Assembly (NCBI GenBank): GCA_030761205.1
Contig: JAULJL010000024.1
Coordinates: 19,710,126-19,774,125, forward strand
DNA length: 64,000 bases
Source: Fremontodendron californicum
Taxonomy: Eukaryota; Streptophyta; Magnoliopsida; Malvales; Malvaceae
Direction: 5' to 3'
The notes under the pieces were generated by a model. It was given only the letters and a program-made list of their open reading frames with translations, had not been told where the DNA came from and ran no database searches. The position numbers and the translations under genes were made by a program. Positions 36,895-47,216 of the stretch are shown here, piece by piece (position 1 is the first letter of the stretch; each line of letters begins with the position of its first letter).

Positions 36895-37106
36895 TTGTAA
36901 AAAAAGTGGAGAAGAAACAATATAGAAAAATATATAATGAAAACAAAATAAATAACAAAAATGAAAGAATATGGATAAATCAATATGGATAAAATGCATT
37001 GTGCTTGTTATTTATTGAATGAAAATGTTTAAACAAAAAGCCCATTACAGAAAAAAAAACTCTTAATATCTCTGGGTAAAGATAATTAAGATTGTTTTTT
37101 AAAGTA
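36895..37106 (-). other. Putative gag-pro/RT intron of element B
   Basis: On the minus strand, the donor-like GTAATAC directly follows the end of the protease frame (stop at 37,107). A pyrimidine-rich stretch ends in ACAAG before the pol frame. It occupies the same place and nearly the same length as the segment in A, supporting a true element feature rather than decay. Confidence 0.6.
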
Positions 37107-38639
37107 TTACATTGGAATAGACTTAAAAACTATGGGCAACTCAGTCGCACTCCAATTGGTTAGTCTATATCCTGGTGGACAAGGTTGCACCATCCAGTTC
37201 GCACTATCACTTTCCATCCGTTCTTTCCCGATCATGCAAATCACCATATCCTGAATCTGCCTTCCTTTATTCACATGGAATTTTTTAAAAGCTTGCTCGA
37301 TGATTACAAGTACATCCTCTGAATTCTTTTCCCCGAATAGAAAACCAGCAGAGCGAAAGTTATGAAGGATTGGTGGGAAAGTCATGGGTTCCCATTCAAT
37401 ATCCATACCCGTGAAACGGGCCATTTTTCTTTGTCTGTTCCTTTCAACCTGTTTCCTCCTCTCATGGGCCTTCGGAGGATACCCTAAGCCAAACCAGTCT
37501 TTCTTTCCCACTGCTTCCATTGCTCGAGCCATCCCTTGAAGATATTTCCCCAAACCTTTTCCAGCCCTGTAGCTTTTTCCCACTGTGGTTCTTACTCCCA
37601 GCCTTGTGTTCTTGGACAACCTTGGCTTTGGAATTTTTCATCCTTCAGCGACGAAAACTTCATTTACGAATTCCAAAGACCGAAAAGAACATTCTACGGC
37701 ATCTTCATTGGGCTCAACATAAGGAGATTCAGTAGATGCGGAGACTATTATGTCCTCTTCTCCTGATACAGTGATCAAACGGCCATCCATCATAAATTTT
37801 CAGCTTTTGGTGGAGAGACGAGGGTACAGTCCCAGCTGAATGTATCCATGGCCTTCCCAACAAGAAATTATAAGACGGATTAATATCCATGACCTGAAAG
37901 TTCACCGTATAAGTGCATGGGACTATCTCCAAAGGAACCTCAATAGTTCCCATTACCTCTCTCCTAGTACCATCGAAAGCCCTAACTACTGTGCAACTCG
38001 GTAACATATAAGATATATCCACTGGCAACTTAGACAAAGTTGCTAAGGGCATTACATTTAATGAAGAACCATTGTCCAGAAGCACACTTGGTAGTATATG
38101 CCCCTTGCATATAGTTGTTATGTGAAGAGCCTTTGTGGACACAATACCATTAGGTGGTATTTCATCATAACTGAAAAATATATGGTCGTCCGCTGCGATG
38201 TTTCCCACCAACCTGTCTAACCTTTCTACTAATATGTTGTTAGCCACGTATGCCTGATTTAACACTCTTGACAAGGAATTTCTGTGTGGCTCTGAGTTTA
38301 ATAGCAAGGATAGGATGGAGATTCTTGCTAGCTAACGCTGCAATTGCTCAACCACACTATACTCACTATGTTTTATGAACTTTAAAAACTCACATGCCTC
38401 CTTCTCGTTTACTGACTCCTTTATCCTGTTTACCGGGGCTGATCCCCTTTCTGCTTCTTTTGACAAATCCATCTCAATATGGATTGGTTCAACTACTTTC
38501 TTCTCTTTGTCTGCTCCTCTGTCTTTCCCTGTTAAACCCTGTTCAGCAGCCTCAGGAGCATAACACCTTCCGCTTCGTGTTAAATGCCCCACACCTGTGA
38601 TATCTTGCTGACTTGAAGACCCAGGCATAACCATGCTGC
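37107..38639 (-). pseudogene. Protease region of element B, broken
   Basis: The catalytic block LLDNGSSLNVMPL is intact near 38,080, with flanking AYVANNILVERLDRLVGNIA near 38,260 and NPSYNFLLGRPWIHSAGT near 37,870. The open segments 38,307-37,729 and 37,619-37,107 are separated by a frame break near 37,640-37,730, and a TAG lies near 38,332. The C-terminal ELPIVFKSIPM ends just before the putative intron. Confidence 0.85.
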
Positions 38640-40871
38640 AGTCTTATTTCCATGGTGCAGCTTTGTTTTCCTTGTATGAAAAAGAAACAGGCAAATCAAT
38701 GATTAACTTAGGTGCACTTTCCTCAACGACTAGCATGACTTTCTCCTCTCCTATCCCGTAGCCAGCTGCATTCTCAATAACTTCTATTTCCTCCTCTGTC
38801 TCTTCGTGAAACTAGGCCTCCCCATTATCCATCATCTTTTGGACTTTAACCAAAATGTCTCCACAGTCTTGTATGACATGACCTCCACACTTTTGGAATG
38901 GGCACCAATTCTACACCCTCTTTGCAACCATTTTTAGACTGTATGCATCTCCCACCATTCCTGTCTTGACCATCTTGACCTATACTGTTAACATCGGAGT
39001 CTTAACTTCCCTAACATCCCTTTTTAACCTTCTAACTTCCCCTGTCGGTATTGTATTTACCCGATTATCAGCATGATCGGGCAATGGGTTTCCCGCTACA
39101 TTCGACCCATTCTTTGACCTAAACTTCACAACTCCGGTATTAATTAAGCTTTGGACTTTCTTTTTGAAAGCACTGCAATCCTCCGTTGAATGCCCCTGAA
39201 TTCCTGCATGATATGCACAGTTGGTATTTGCATTGTACCATCTTGGGTATGGTGGGGTCAAAGGTTTAAGATATACGGGCGCGACAAGTTGGCCTTGTAG
39301 TAGTTTAGGATATAGCTCACCATAGTTCGTAGGAATGGGATAAAATTGGGGTTTTTGATCGTTCCTTAGTGAACGATAGTCATTGTGCGCGGGACCTTGA
39401 GTGTTTGGGACAGTGTTTCGAGGAAGGGTTATTTGTGGGGATATACCAGTTGGGAACGACTGTTGTGGTATATTGGTATAGGGGAATGGATTTTGGGTAA
39501 GGTGGTTCACATTGGGGTAGTAAGGATTATACCCCGGGTAAGGTGTGTAAGGTGTCAGAGGTGCATAAGATATGGTAGGAGTATAAGACCTGGGAGGTGT
39601 GTATGGCGTAGGAGGTATATAGGGGTATTGATTGAAACTGACTGCAGGTATATAGGGGTATTGATTGAAACTGACTGCATGTGTTTCCTCCTTCTTCTTT
39701 GCAGGAAAAACTCTCTTCGAGGTAGCAGAGTCTCCCCCTTCCATTTTCCCTTCTTAGCAGCAGACTCTATCATTTCCCCAGATATCACCATATCTACAAA
39801 GTCCTTGGTAGCTCTTCCCACCAATTTATCATAATAAGGTGCTTTCAAGGTATTGATGAAAAGCACTGTAGTTTCCTTGTTGGTTAAAAGGGGGTTGCAC
39901 TTGTATAGCCAGGTCTCTCCATCTTTGAAAATACTCTTTAAAGCTTTCAGTAGCTTTCTTTTCCATGTTCTGGAGAGTTAGACGGTCAGGCACCATGTCT
40001 GTCACATGCTTGTACTGTTCCATGAAAGCTTTGGCGAGATCCATCCTCGAACGGATCTTAGAACGGGTAAGCTGGTTATACCACCGAGTTACGGACCCTA
40101 TCAAACTATCTTAGAAATAGTGGATGAGCAATTTGTCGTCTTCATCATGTCCAGTCATCTTCCGGCAATACATGGTCAGATGGGCTGATAGGTTGGTAGT
40201 TCCATTATATTTTTCAAAGTCTGGTACTTTGAACTTTGAAGGAATCACCAGACTGTGCACTAAATTCATCTCTTTGGCATATAGACTGCCAAATTGCTCC
40301 GCCCCTTCAACTGCCCTTAACCTTTCCTCCAGCAGCTGATATTTTTTCTGGGATTCTACAGTTTCAACCCTCTTCAGTTCAGTCATCTTTTCCCTTTCCT
40401 TTTCAGCCATTTCTTCAAAGTCTGGAACTTCCATATCAATTCGATCAACCCCAATATTACCCCTTTTAGGACCAAAATTCTGTGCTTCGGCCGCGGTTGA
40501 ATATAAATATAGGATGCTGCCCCAGTCGAAAGTTCATTTCCCACAGGCTGGGATGTCTGGCCATTCTTCTGTACCATCTCTGGTCGGTCTTCCTGGTTCA
40601 CTGCCCCTATTCCTGTAACTGAATTTTCTCCTGGCCACTTTTGCCTCATCATGGTACTCATCATCTCCATGAGTTTGGTCATTTGTTCCCATGACTCCTC
40701 TTGAGACTTAGCTAACTGAACCTGCAGTTCTTTTTGAATTCTTTCCATCCTTTCAATTCTAGCAAGCTGATCGTTCTCCATAGCTCTTGCTTGAAATCGA
40801 GTATTGTAAGGGTGTCGAAAGTCTGACTCTTTCTGAGTGCGACCAATTGTACCTTTAGTTTTAAAAACCAT
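38640..40871 (-). pseudogene. gag of element B, broken
   Basis: It starts at ATG 40,871 with a basic, Gln/Glu-rich N-terminus, and the capsid region is near 40,330-39,780 (FKVPDFEKYNGTTN, TRWYNQLTRSKIRS, ESFKEYFQRWRDLA). The Pro/Tyr-rich linker near 39,690-39,500 contains a perfect 33-bp tandem duplication (39,614-39,679). Two Cys/His knuckles follow, CAYHAGIQGHSTEDC near 39,200 and another near 38,890. Frameshifts near 40,490 and 39,870 and a TAG near 40,111 break the frame. Gag would form the particle around element RNA. Confidence 0.88.
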
Positions 40872-41319
40872 GGATTAGAAATTATTGACACATTTCTTAT
40901 TTTATTTTATAAAAATGAATGAATGAATAAATGACTAAATGTTAATGAATTAACAAATAAGTAAATGACTAAAGGTATGAACCTAAATAACTAATTATAA
41001 AGAATAAATGAATGGACAAATAAATAAATGACTAAGTGTATGAACAATTTATAAAGAATAAATGAATGAATGATTATGAATATGAATAAAAATGAATGAA
41101 CAAATAAAATATATAAAAGAAAGAACAAATAAATGATTAATGCATTTAAAAGTATTGGCCTCGGGATAATTCCAACCAAACGGTCTTTCATTGATTTCCT
41201 AGAACTAAATACATCAAAGAAAAGATCACCGCTTAAGACAATATGATAATCTGTCTCTCTTAATTTAAAAATGCTATTACAAAATACTATTCCTATAGTA
41301 ACTCCCTCGGATCTTGAAC
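40872..41319. other. Spacer between ORF1 and gag of element B
   Basis: Low-complexity AATGAATGAATAAATG-type repeats from about 40,910 to 41,130, matching the spacer in A at 19,240-19,470 in reverse complement. No coding signal. Confidence 0.6.
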
Positions 41320-41986
41320 CTTTTTCACTATCCTCTTTTGACTGCCTTGCTCTTCAATCTAACCCCTACTTGTTCACGACCCTTGGACATGTCAGCAGAA
41401 GCATCACCCTGTAAGCTTTCCTTAGCTTGTTTCTCTAGTTGATTGGCTTGGGCTTCCTCATGCTTTGCTCTTTCTGCCAATAGTTCTTCTCCTTCTTGAG
41501 GTTTTTGACTTCTTGTTCCCATTCCCCGGAAGTCTTGAGCGTCCTCTCGAATTTGAGCTTGAAATGGTACCTCTTATTCTCCAAGTGTAATTCCTGAAGA
41601 TCGCTTTTAGCAGTGTCCCTTTCTCTCTTGATCTTTTCCTTTTCTCTTTCTCAGGCTGATTCCCTATTTTTCATATCCTCAAGCTCTTCTTGCAAACGGG
41701 CAATTTCCTTGCTCATTTGGGCTTTTTCTTTTTTGAATTCTGCCATTGCGATTTCCAACTCTGATGGCGCTTCCTTGGGCAGCGAACTCAAATGTTGAAC
41801 TTCTTCCCATCTGATGTCAACAACCTATCATTAACCCTCAATTCCCTCCATGTCAGGTAATCAGGTGTGACGATGTCGACATATCTAGCTACCTCCACTC
41901 GATGAGTTTTCTTCCATGCTACTACAATCTCACGCACCTTTCCCGAATATCCATATTCTCCATAAGAAAATTCCAAATTACTAAAG
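41320..41986 (-). pseudogene. ORF1 of element B, 3' part
   Basis: It continues the ORF1 interrupted by element C. It begins with MEFSYGEYGYSGKVREIVVA and has the TPDYLTWRELRVNDRLL block near 41,850. A long charged, coiled-coil-like tail (Glu/Lys/Arg/Gln-rich) runs to about 41,328. Frame breaks lie near 41,790 and 41,530. The matching part of A is at 18,400-19,050, which also gives the empty site for C. Confidence 0.75.
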
Positions 41987-41991
41987 TCATG

Positions 41992-43945
41992 TGATAACTC
42001 GTATAATTATATAGTTTTTAGTTATGTTTTATTATTGTTTTGTGTCAAATACGAGTTATTATTGTTTAGTCTAATTGTGTTTATGATCTTTTATATTTTT
42101 ATGTATTTTGGTGTTTTTCACAAGTTTCTTTGAGTGATTTCAGATTACTAGAATTAAGGGCAAATCCAGTTCAGTTCCAGTTCCGACACCTTTTGCCATA
42201 TCAGCTATATCTCGAGTTTCACTGAAGCAATAAGGCTTAAATTTGTAGCCGTGCAAAGCTAAGAGGCATATCTATCTTTTTCATGTTTTACACTTCTTGA
42301 AACGGAGTCGTTTTCCCTAGCGAAATCAACCATCAAGTAGGCTGATGTGCAATGACGTCTGTGCTGACCAGTGTTCGTATTTTGACCATATCGTCCGATC
42401 CACATCAGCAAATGAGCTGATTCCAACGGCTATGGATCACTAACTTCTAGAGAAACATTTATCTAGAAGACCATGTGATCAGATAAAGCCTCCAATATTG
42501 AAGAAATCGACCATCAAGTTGGCTGATGTGCAATGACATCTGTGCTGACCTGTTTTTGTATTTTGCCCATATCTTCTCCTCCACATCAGAAAATGAGCTG
42601 ATTCCAACGGCTATGGATCAGTAACTGATAGGGTAACATTTTTCTAGAAGACCATGTGATCAGATCAGGCCTCCAACATTGACAAAATCGACCATCAAGT
42701 TGGCTGATCAAAATTGTCATACAATATGACGAAAATTGTTAGAAAAATTCACCCACCTATTATACCTACCTTTGAAATTTGTAAAGCTTGTCTCTTGTCA
42801 TTTAGCCTTCCAAAATGTGTATAAATAGAGGGCCTTGGATGATTGTAGAGGATCATATTGTACATAGGTAGGATATTAGCCATTTTAATAAAATTCTCTA
42901 AGTTTTCTTCTTCTTTCTTTTCTCTAGTTTTCTTTCTTTTCTCTAGTTTTCTTTTTCTTTAGAGAGAGCAAGAGGTTGGATAATTAATATTCTTCTTCTT
43001 TCTTTCTTTTATTTTCTTCTTAGATTTTCTTTAATTTTATGTTTATGTTTACAATGCCTATGCTAGGCTAAACTTCTATTTGGTTAAGGGTGATTTCAAA
43101 GCCCTAGACATGTTTTGTGATTGATTTTCAGATTCTATCTATCATTAATTTTCTATCAAAGTTGCTTATGTTCTTCTACAAGAATTGTTCATGATGTTGT
43201 CTTGATTTATTTAGGTGTACAACTAGATAGATCTTGATAATTATCTATTGCTAGTTTAGGAATCTTGATCCGTGTAATTGTCTTGATTTCCTATTCATAA
43301 GTGGCAATTTGTGATTAATGATTATGGTCAAGTTTTCAATAATTGCAAAGTGGAACATAACCTAAGTTGAACAATCCGAGCTTATGTGTTTGTTGCTTAG
43401 ATCAACCTATCTTTCTCATCATAAAGCTGCCATTAAATTGAATTTAGAGAGCTTATTCTAGGTTGTTTAATGGTTAGAGATTAAATAGAGAGCTTGTTCT
43501 ATTTAACGACAAACTAAGGAAAGATTGGGATAACAGAGCTTGTTGTTATCTACGGTTGTTAACTTTGATAGTTGGTTGATATTGATAGATCTGAAATTGA
43601 TTCTTAATGATGTCTAGTGGTGGAGAATGAAACCTTAACCATATTTTTCATATTTGATTCTTCTTACTTACTTGTTTTCTTACTTTTCTAGTTTGCTTAT
43701 TTTTAAAAGTATATTTATTTTTATTGGCTGGTTATACCGCCTTGCATCTTCTTCTTATTATTTACTTTAGTTTAAATCTGGCTTCAAAAACCCCTTTTCT
43801 TTTATTGTTCTTGAATTTAAGTTTTAAACTATTAACTTATAAACTAAAACCCAATCCCTGAGGACTCGACCCTTGCTAACTACTATACTTACAATTTATC
43901 TTTTTAGTGCAAGGTTAAATAAGATACACTCTTTTGGGTGCATCA
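41992..43945 (+). repeat. 5' LTR of element C
   Basis: 1,954 bp. U3 holds two tandem units of about 190 bp, plus a partial third, starting GAAATCNACCATCAAGT (about 42,325, 42,503 and 42,684). A TATA box is at 42,820-42,827. The first codons of the following gag overlap nothing in the LTR. A CT-rich tract (42,900-43,020, TTCTTTCTTTTCTCTAG repeats) follows the probable transcription start. Confidence 0.92.
42820..42827 (+). promoter_or_regulatory. TATA box of the 5' LTR of C
   Basis: TATAAATA followed by GAGGGCC, about 830 bp into the LTR. The 3' LTR has the same box at 49,232-49,239, where it could drive transcription outward into element B. Transcription would start roughly 30 bp downstream. 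Confidence 0.7.
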
Positions 43946-43951
43946 AATTTT

Positions 43952-43969
43952 TGGCGCCGTTGCCGGGGA
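43952..43969 (+). other. Primer-binding site of element C (tRNA-Asp)
   Basis: TGGCGCCGTTGCCGGGGA is an exact 18-nt complement of the 3' end of plant tRNA-Asp(GUC) with its CCA. It lies 6 bases after the LTR. Athila-type and related plant gypsy elements use this primer. Confidence 0.9.
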
Positions 43970-44086
43970 TTGTTTGCTTTAGTTTATTTGTTACTTGGTT
44001 TATTCTTATTTTCAGTTCTAATTAGTTTTATTTTCTTGTACATACAAGTTTTTCTTTTCAAATTTAAAAAAAAAAAAAAAAAAACG

Positions 44087-45025
44087 ATGGAATTGAGCAA
44101 TCTAACACTTGAAGAGTTGGTGGCATACATGAACATGGAGAATCAACAAGCCAATCTCACCTTCCCAGTTCAACAATTGGCCATGGGAGGATGTCAAGGC
44201 CATCAAGTGTTCCAAGACCAACAGTATGATCATTACTCAAACACTTACCATGAGGGATGGTGGGATCATACTAATTATGGCTACTCGAAAAATTACCAAG
44301 AAGTAGATCCTTATGCCAATTACACTCATCCATCTAGCTTCAATCAATCATGGTCCCAAGAACCAGATCTTTTTCAACCACCACATATGACTCAAAACTC
44401 AGGTACTTCTTTAGAAGATCTTGTCTATTCTCTTGTTACTGATACATTGCAATTTCAACAGGAAACAAGGGCAAGCATCCAGAGTTTGGAAAAGCAAATG
44501 ATCCAATTGACTAGTAGTATGGTGGTATGGGTAGCACAAAGATCTGAAGAACTCCCGGCCCAAACGATGATTAACCCAAAGTAGAATGCTACTATTGTGA
44601 CCTTGAGGAATGAGGAGCAAGATGAGGATGAGACAAAATTAGAGATGAATTCTATTCTTGAGGATAATGAAGCCAATGATCCAAATAAGAGTATTTCGGC
44701 ACCTGAGGTAACGTTTGAGATTCCAATTTTTACTAATGTTTCTTCTCCTCCTTTTCCTAGTAGATTCGCAAAGTTCAAGGAGGATGAACATGAACAAGAC
44801 ACGCTGGAAACCTTAAATAGTTTGTTTATGGATGTCATTCAACAAGTACCAAAAGATGCACCATTCCTCGATGAGATATGCACCACCAAGGATGATGGAA
44901 TAATACTTGTAATGGAGAATGCATCCACTGTTGTGCAAAGAAAGCTACCTCTCAAACGCATAAATTTGGAAAATTTCATGTATGAGCCTGACAAGCGTAA
45001 AAAGCCAAGAAGGGGTGTTGGTTAG
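44087..45025 (+). pseudogene. Athila-like gag remnant of element C with one in-frame TAG
   Basis: The ATG follows a run of about 20 adenines; an upstream ATG at 43,934 lies inside the LTR. The frame runs 165 codons to a TAG (44,582-44,584) and then continues in the same frame to 45,025, 312 codons in all plus the stop. The N-terminal half is rich in Gln, Tyr, Asn and Trp. The region TRASIQSLEKQMIQLTSS and the later PPFPSRFAKFKEDEHEQDT and ENASTVVQRKLPLK resemble the C-terminal part of gag in Athila-type elements. There is no capsid core or zinc knuckle. The TAG stands where related gags, as I recall them, have a glutamate codon, so it is probably a point mutation, though readthrough cannot be excluded. 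Confidence 0.6.
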
Positions 45026-45358
45026 ATTCAAAACACTAACTCAAGTGTTAATTGGGAAGGCAGCCCAATTAAAGATGAAATTGCCAACCTTCCATATTCA
45101 GATTTGCTTTCTCTTTCTCTTTCTTTTCCTTTTTCTTTTATTTTTATTTTTATTTCTTATGTTTCTTTGTTAATTGTGTTTACTGTTTTTAAGTTCATTT
45201 AGGCTGCATAAGTTTCTTTTGTTTAATAGTTCTTTTCTCTTACATATAATTCTTGCATTGGGGGATAATAGCATTACATTAATGACAATGTAAGAATTAT
45301 GTGTGGGGGGAAGAATTTAGGATTTTATTTAGAGTGTTTTATTTTTGAGTCTTTTTAT

Positions 45359-45397
<39 letters not shown>

Positions 45398-45579
45398 ATC
45401 CTTGTTTTGAAAATAACTAGATGTAAATATAATTTTTATTTTTTTAACCCCGGTTAAATGGCGGATAACGGTACTCCGTGATTATTTAAATCGGTTCCAT
45501 CAGCTACCCACAAAACTGATATTGTATATAAATTTCTCTTCCAATTTCTCTTTCAATTTTTTTTCATTTTTTTTTCAGG
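45026..45579 (+). other. Spacer of element C with signature hairpin, poly-T and splice acceptor
   Basis: It contains the first copy of the signature (45,199-45,345), a 37-T run (45,360-45,396), a TATATAAA-like phrase near 45,525 and a long pyrimidine tract. The tract ends in CAG at 45,576-45,578, two bases before the ATG of the next ORF. The acceptor is strong by eye (about 40 nt of nearly pure pyrimidine). Confidence 0.6.
45199..45345 (+). repeat. Internal signature of C, copy 1
   Basis: The phrase around TTACATTAATGACAATGTAA followed by GTGTGGGGGG (about 45,274-45,310) recurs with its flanks at 47,505-47,660. The second copy forms a perfect 8-bp stem, and this one has a mismatch. Related plant elements carry a TTGAGGACAATGT...AAGTGTGGGGG signature downstream of their coding region. 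Confidence 0.75.
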
Positions 45580-46116
45580 ATGGATGATATTCTCACAAGA
45601 TTGCAGAAACGATTTCCTCCTTTTCCTCGAAATATTTTACTGAAGCTTTACCAAGTTCGATTTGAAAGATTAAGAATGCTTATGCACAAAGGGATTCCTG
45701 GAGACATACGTTGGATAATTGAAGCCAAGGTACGTGAAGATGAATATCTTCCTGTTTTGCATTTACCAGGTACAGGTAGAAGCACTTTTGCAAAGAAGCG
45801 ACGAGCAAAGCGCATGAGTTCAAATTGCCACAAATGTGCACGATGGACGTGTAACGGTAAATGTCGTTCTATTGGGATTCCGTCCTCTAATCGAGATGAT
45901 AAAATTGAATTCATTAAGGATGGACTGAGTAAGGAGAATTTGGGTAATATCCAACTTTCTCTTGAGACGCATCCTAGTGGAGACGTACAAAGAGAAATTC
46001 TTGATTTATGGGCGCAATTCCAAAGGGAATGGCAACATCTTGGGAATCTGATGTTAAAAGACCCTGTTTGCCAGCTTGTAAGAAAATTGGATGGGAAGCA
46101 TATCCTCGACTCATAG
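45580..46116 (+). CDS. Captured basic Cys-cluster protein, resembles flexivirus nucleic-acid-binding protein
   Basis: An uninterrupted ORF of 178 residues. Residues 64-79 (GTGRSTFAKKRRAKRM) form a glycine-serine-arginine and basic block, followed by a compact Cys cluster C83-x2-C86-x4-C91-x3-C95. This order, a GRS(T/S)-A-basic block then a zinc-finger-like Cys set, is the hallmark of the small nucleic-acid-binding proteins of carlaviruses, allexiviruses and related plant flexiviruses. Those are RNA-binding and in several cases suppress RNA silencing. The Cys spacing here is shorter than usual, and there is a C-terminal extension (about 100-178). The N-terminal 60 residues look helical. It is not part of any known Athila gene set. 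It sits between gag and the LOG ORF and starts 2 bases after a splice acceptor. Homology is judged from motif only; a host zinc-finger origin is the alternative. Confidence 0.55.
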   Translation: MDDILTRLQKRFPPFPRNILLKLYQVRFERLRMLMHKGIPGDIRWIIEAKVREDEYLPVLHLPGTGRSTFAKKRRAKRMSSNCHKCARWTCNGKCRSIGIPSSNRDDKIEFIKDGLSKENLGNIQLSLETHPSGDVQREILDLWAQFQREWQHLGNLMLKDPVCQLVRKLDGKHILDS

Positions 46117-46480
46117 AAGGCGTTTAACCGTTTCTGGACGTAAAACCAGAGGAAGATGTGAGCCACAATCACAACTACAATAAATGACTTCTCAGCTTTT
46201 GGTTTGATTTGCAATAACTTTATTTTGTTTTAATTTACGTGTTGTTCGATTTGTGTAATTATTCTCGTTTTTTTTATTTGTCTTTTACGGCTGATTTTTT
46301 CTTCTCTTTTTGATTTTCTTCCTGAAATCACGCAAAAAAAAATCTTTTGTTAGGTTAACATTTTCTTCTGACAGGTCAGATACACTTTCGGCGACATTAT
46401 TACTCTTGTCTGATTCACTACTCAGTCCTCTATATATTACACCATGTACTCATTCTCTTTCAGGCACTCGAAAAAAAAAA
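46117..46480 (+). other. Spacer before the LOG ORF with splice acceptor
   Basis: T-rich non-coding sequence. It has a TATATATTA phrase at about 46,430 and a pyrimidine tract ending CAG at 46,461-46,463, 17 bases before the LOG ATG. The TATA-like phrase could be a remnant promoter or chance; the acceptor fits a spliced sub-message. Confidence 0.45.
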
Positions 46481-47128
46481 ATGGAAAGTACTTCGTCCCA
46501 GCGCATAAAAAAAATTTGTGTCTTTGGAGGTGCTTATCCAGGGAAAAATAACATATTCGCTGATGAAGCCATAAGAGTTGGAGTAATACTTGCCCAACAA
46601 AAGATCCACTTGATTTATGGAGGCGGTAGTACGGGTTTAATGGGAGCAGTCGCTACAGCAGCACACGCCGGAGGAAGTCCAGTTCTAGGAATCGTGCCAA
46701 AACTATTCACAAGTTTTTGTGGACCTACCGTGGGTAAGGAAATACAAGTCTGGAGTGTCCCTGAACGGATAACAATCATGTACCATTCTGCCGATGCATT
46801 CATTGCTTTACCAGGAGGTCTGGGTACATTGGAAGAAATAGCTTGCGTGGCTTCTTGGTCATCTTTGGTCACAAATAAGAAACCCATTGGTTTGCTTAAT
46901 ATTAATGGTTATTTTAGTAATTTGCTTTCATATTTAGATAATGCTGTGGATAATGGATTCATGTTTTCAGAGGCAAGGAGAACCATAATTTCTGCTACAA
47001 CCATTGAAGATTTACTCAAAAAGCTCCAAGCTTATGAGTGTTTATCTGCTACGGTTGTTTCGCAAACGCTCGGAAAAAGAAAAAGAGATATGGACGAGCA
47101 AGGAGTGGACTGCACTTTGTCTTTGTGA
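46481..47128 (+). CDS. LOG-type cytokinin riboside 5'-monophosphate phosphoribohydrolase, intronless, inside element C
   Basis: 215 residues, full length for plant LOG proteins. The family cleaves ribose 5-phosphate from cytokinin nucleotides, giving the active free base in one step in the cytosol or nucleus. Visible motifs: ICVFGGAYPGK (12-22), YGGGSTGLMG (46-55) and the signature PGGLGTLEE (111-119) with the catalytic glutamate. The catalytic arginine is kept (R96 in PERITIM), but the lysine that normally follows it is isoleucine. LNINGYFSNLLSYLDNAV (139-156) also fits the family. The C-terminus has KRKR (199-202), a possible nuclear signal. Host LOG genes have several introns; this one has none, and a poly(A) run follows 88 bp after the stop, so it looks like a captured processed mRNA. 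The start at 46,481 follows ten adenines; an in-frame upstream ATG at 46,310 is unlikely. Activity is not shown. Confidence 0.88.
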   Translation: MESTSSQRIKKICVFGGAYPGKNNIFADEAIRVGVILAQQKIHLIYGGGSTGLMGAVATAAHAGGSPVLGIVPKLFTSFCGPTVGKEIQVWSVPERITIMYHSADAFIALPGGLGTLEEIACVASWSSLVTNKKPIGLLNINGYFSNLLSYLDNAVDNGFMFSEARRTIISATTIEDLLKKLQAYECLSATVVSQTLGKRKRDMDEQGVDCTLSL

Positions 47129-47216
47129 CATTATCTAACATTTTGTTTGTTGTGTCTCAGTTATAATAAGTGGTTAGCAACCTCTACAGGTAATATCTCC
47201 TAAATTTTACCTTCTT

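Noticed and set aside
45648..46214. 188-codon open frame antisense to the Cys-cluster ORF
   Set aside because: Antisense shadow; the plus-strand frame has the recognisable motifs and a splice acceptor before it.
46310..46480. Upstream in-frame extension of the LOG ORF (57 codons)
   Set aside because: Low-complexity Lys/Ser/Leu sequence, contains the splice acceptor, and LOG proteins normally start close to the MES... position.
46481..47128. LOG gene as bacterial transfer or as an ordinary host gene
   Set aside because: It lies inside the LTRs of C, has a poly(A) run and eukaryote-type context, so retro-capture from a plant mRNA is simpler.
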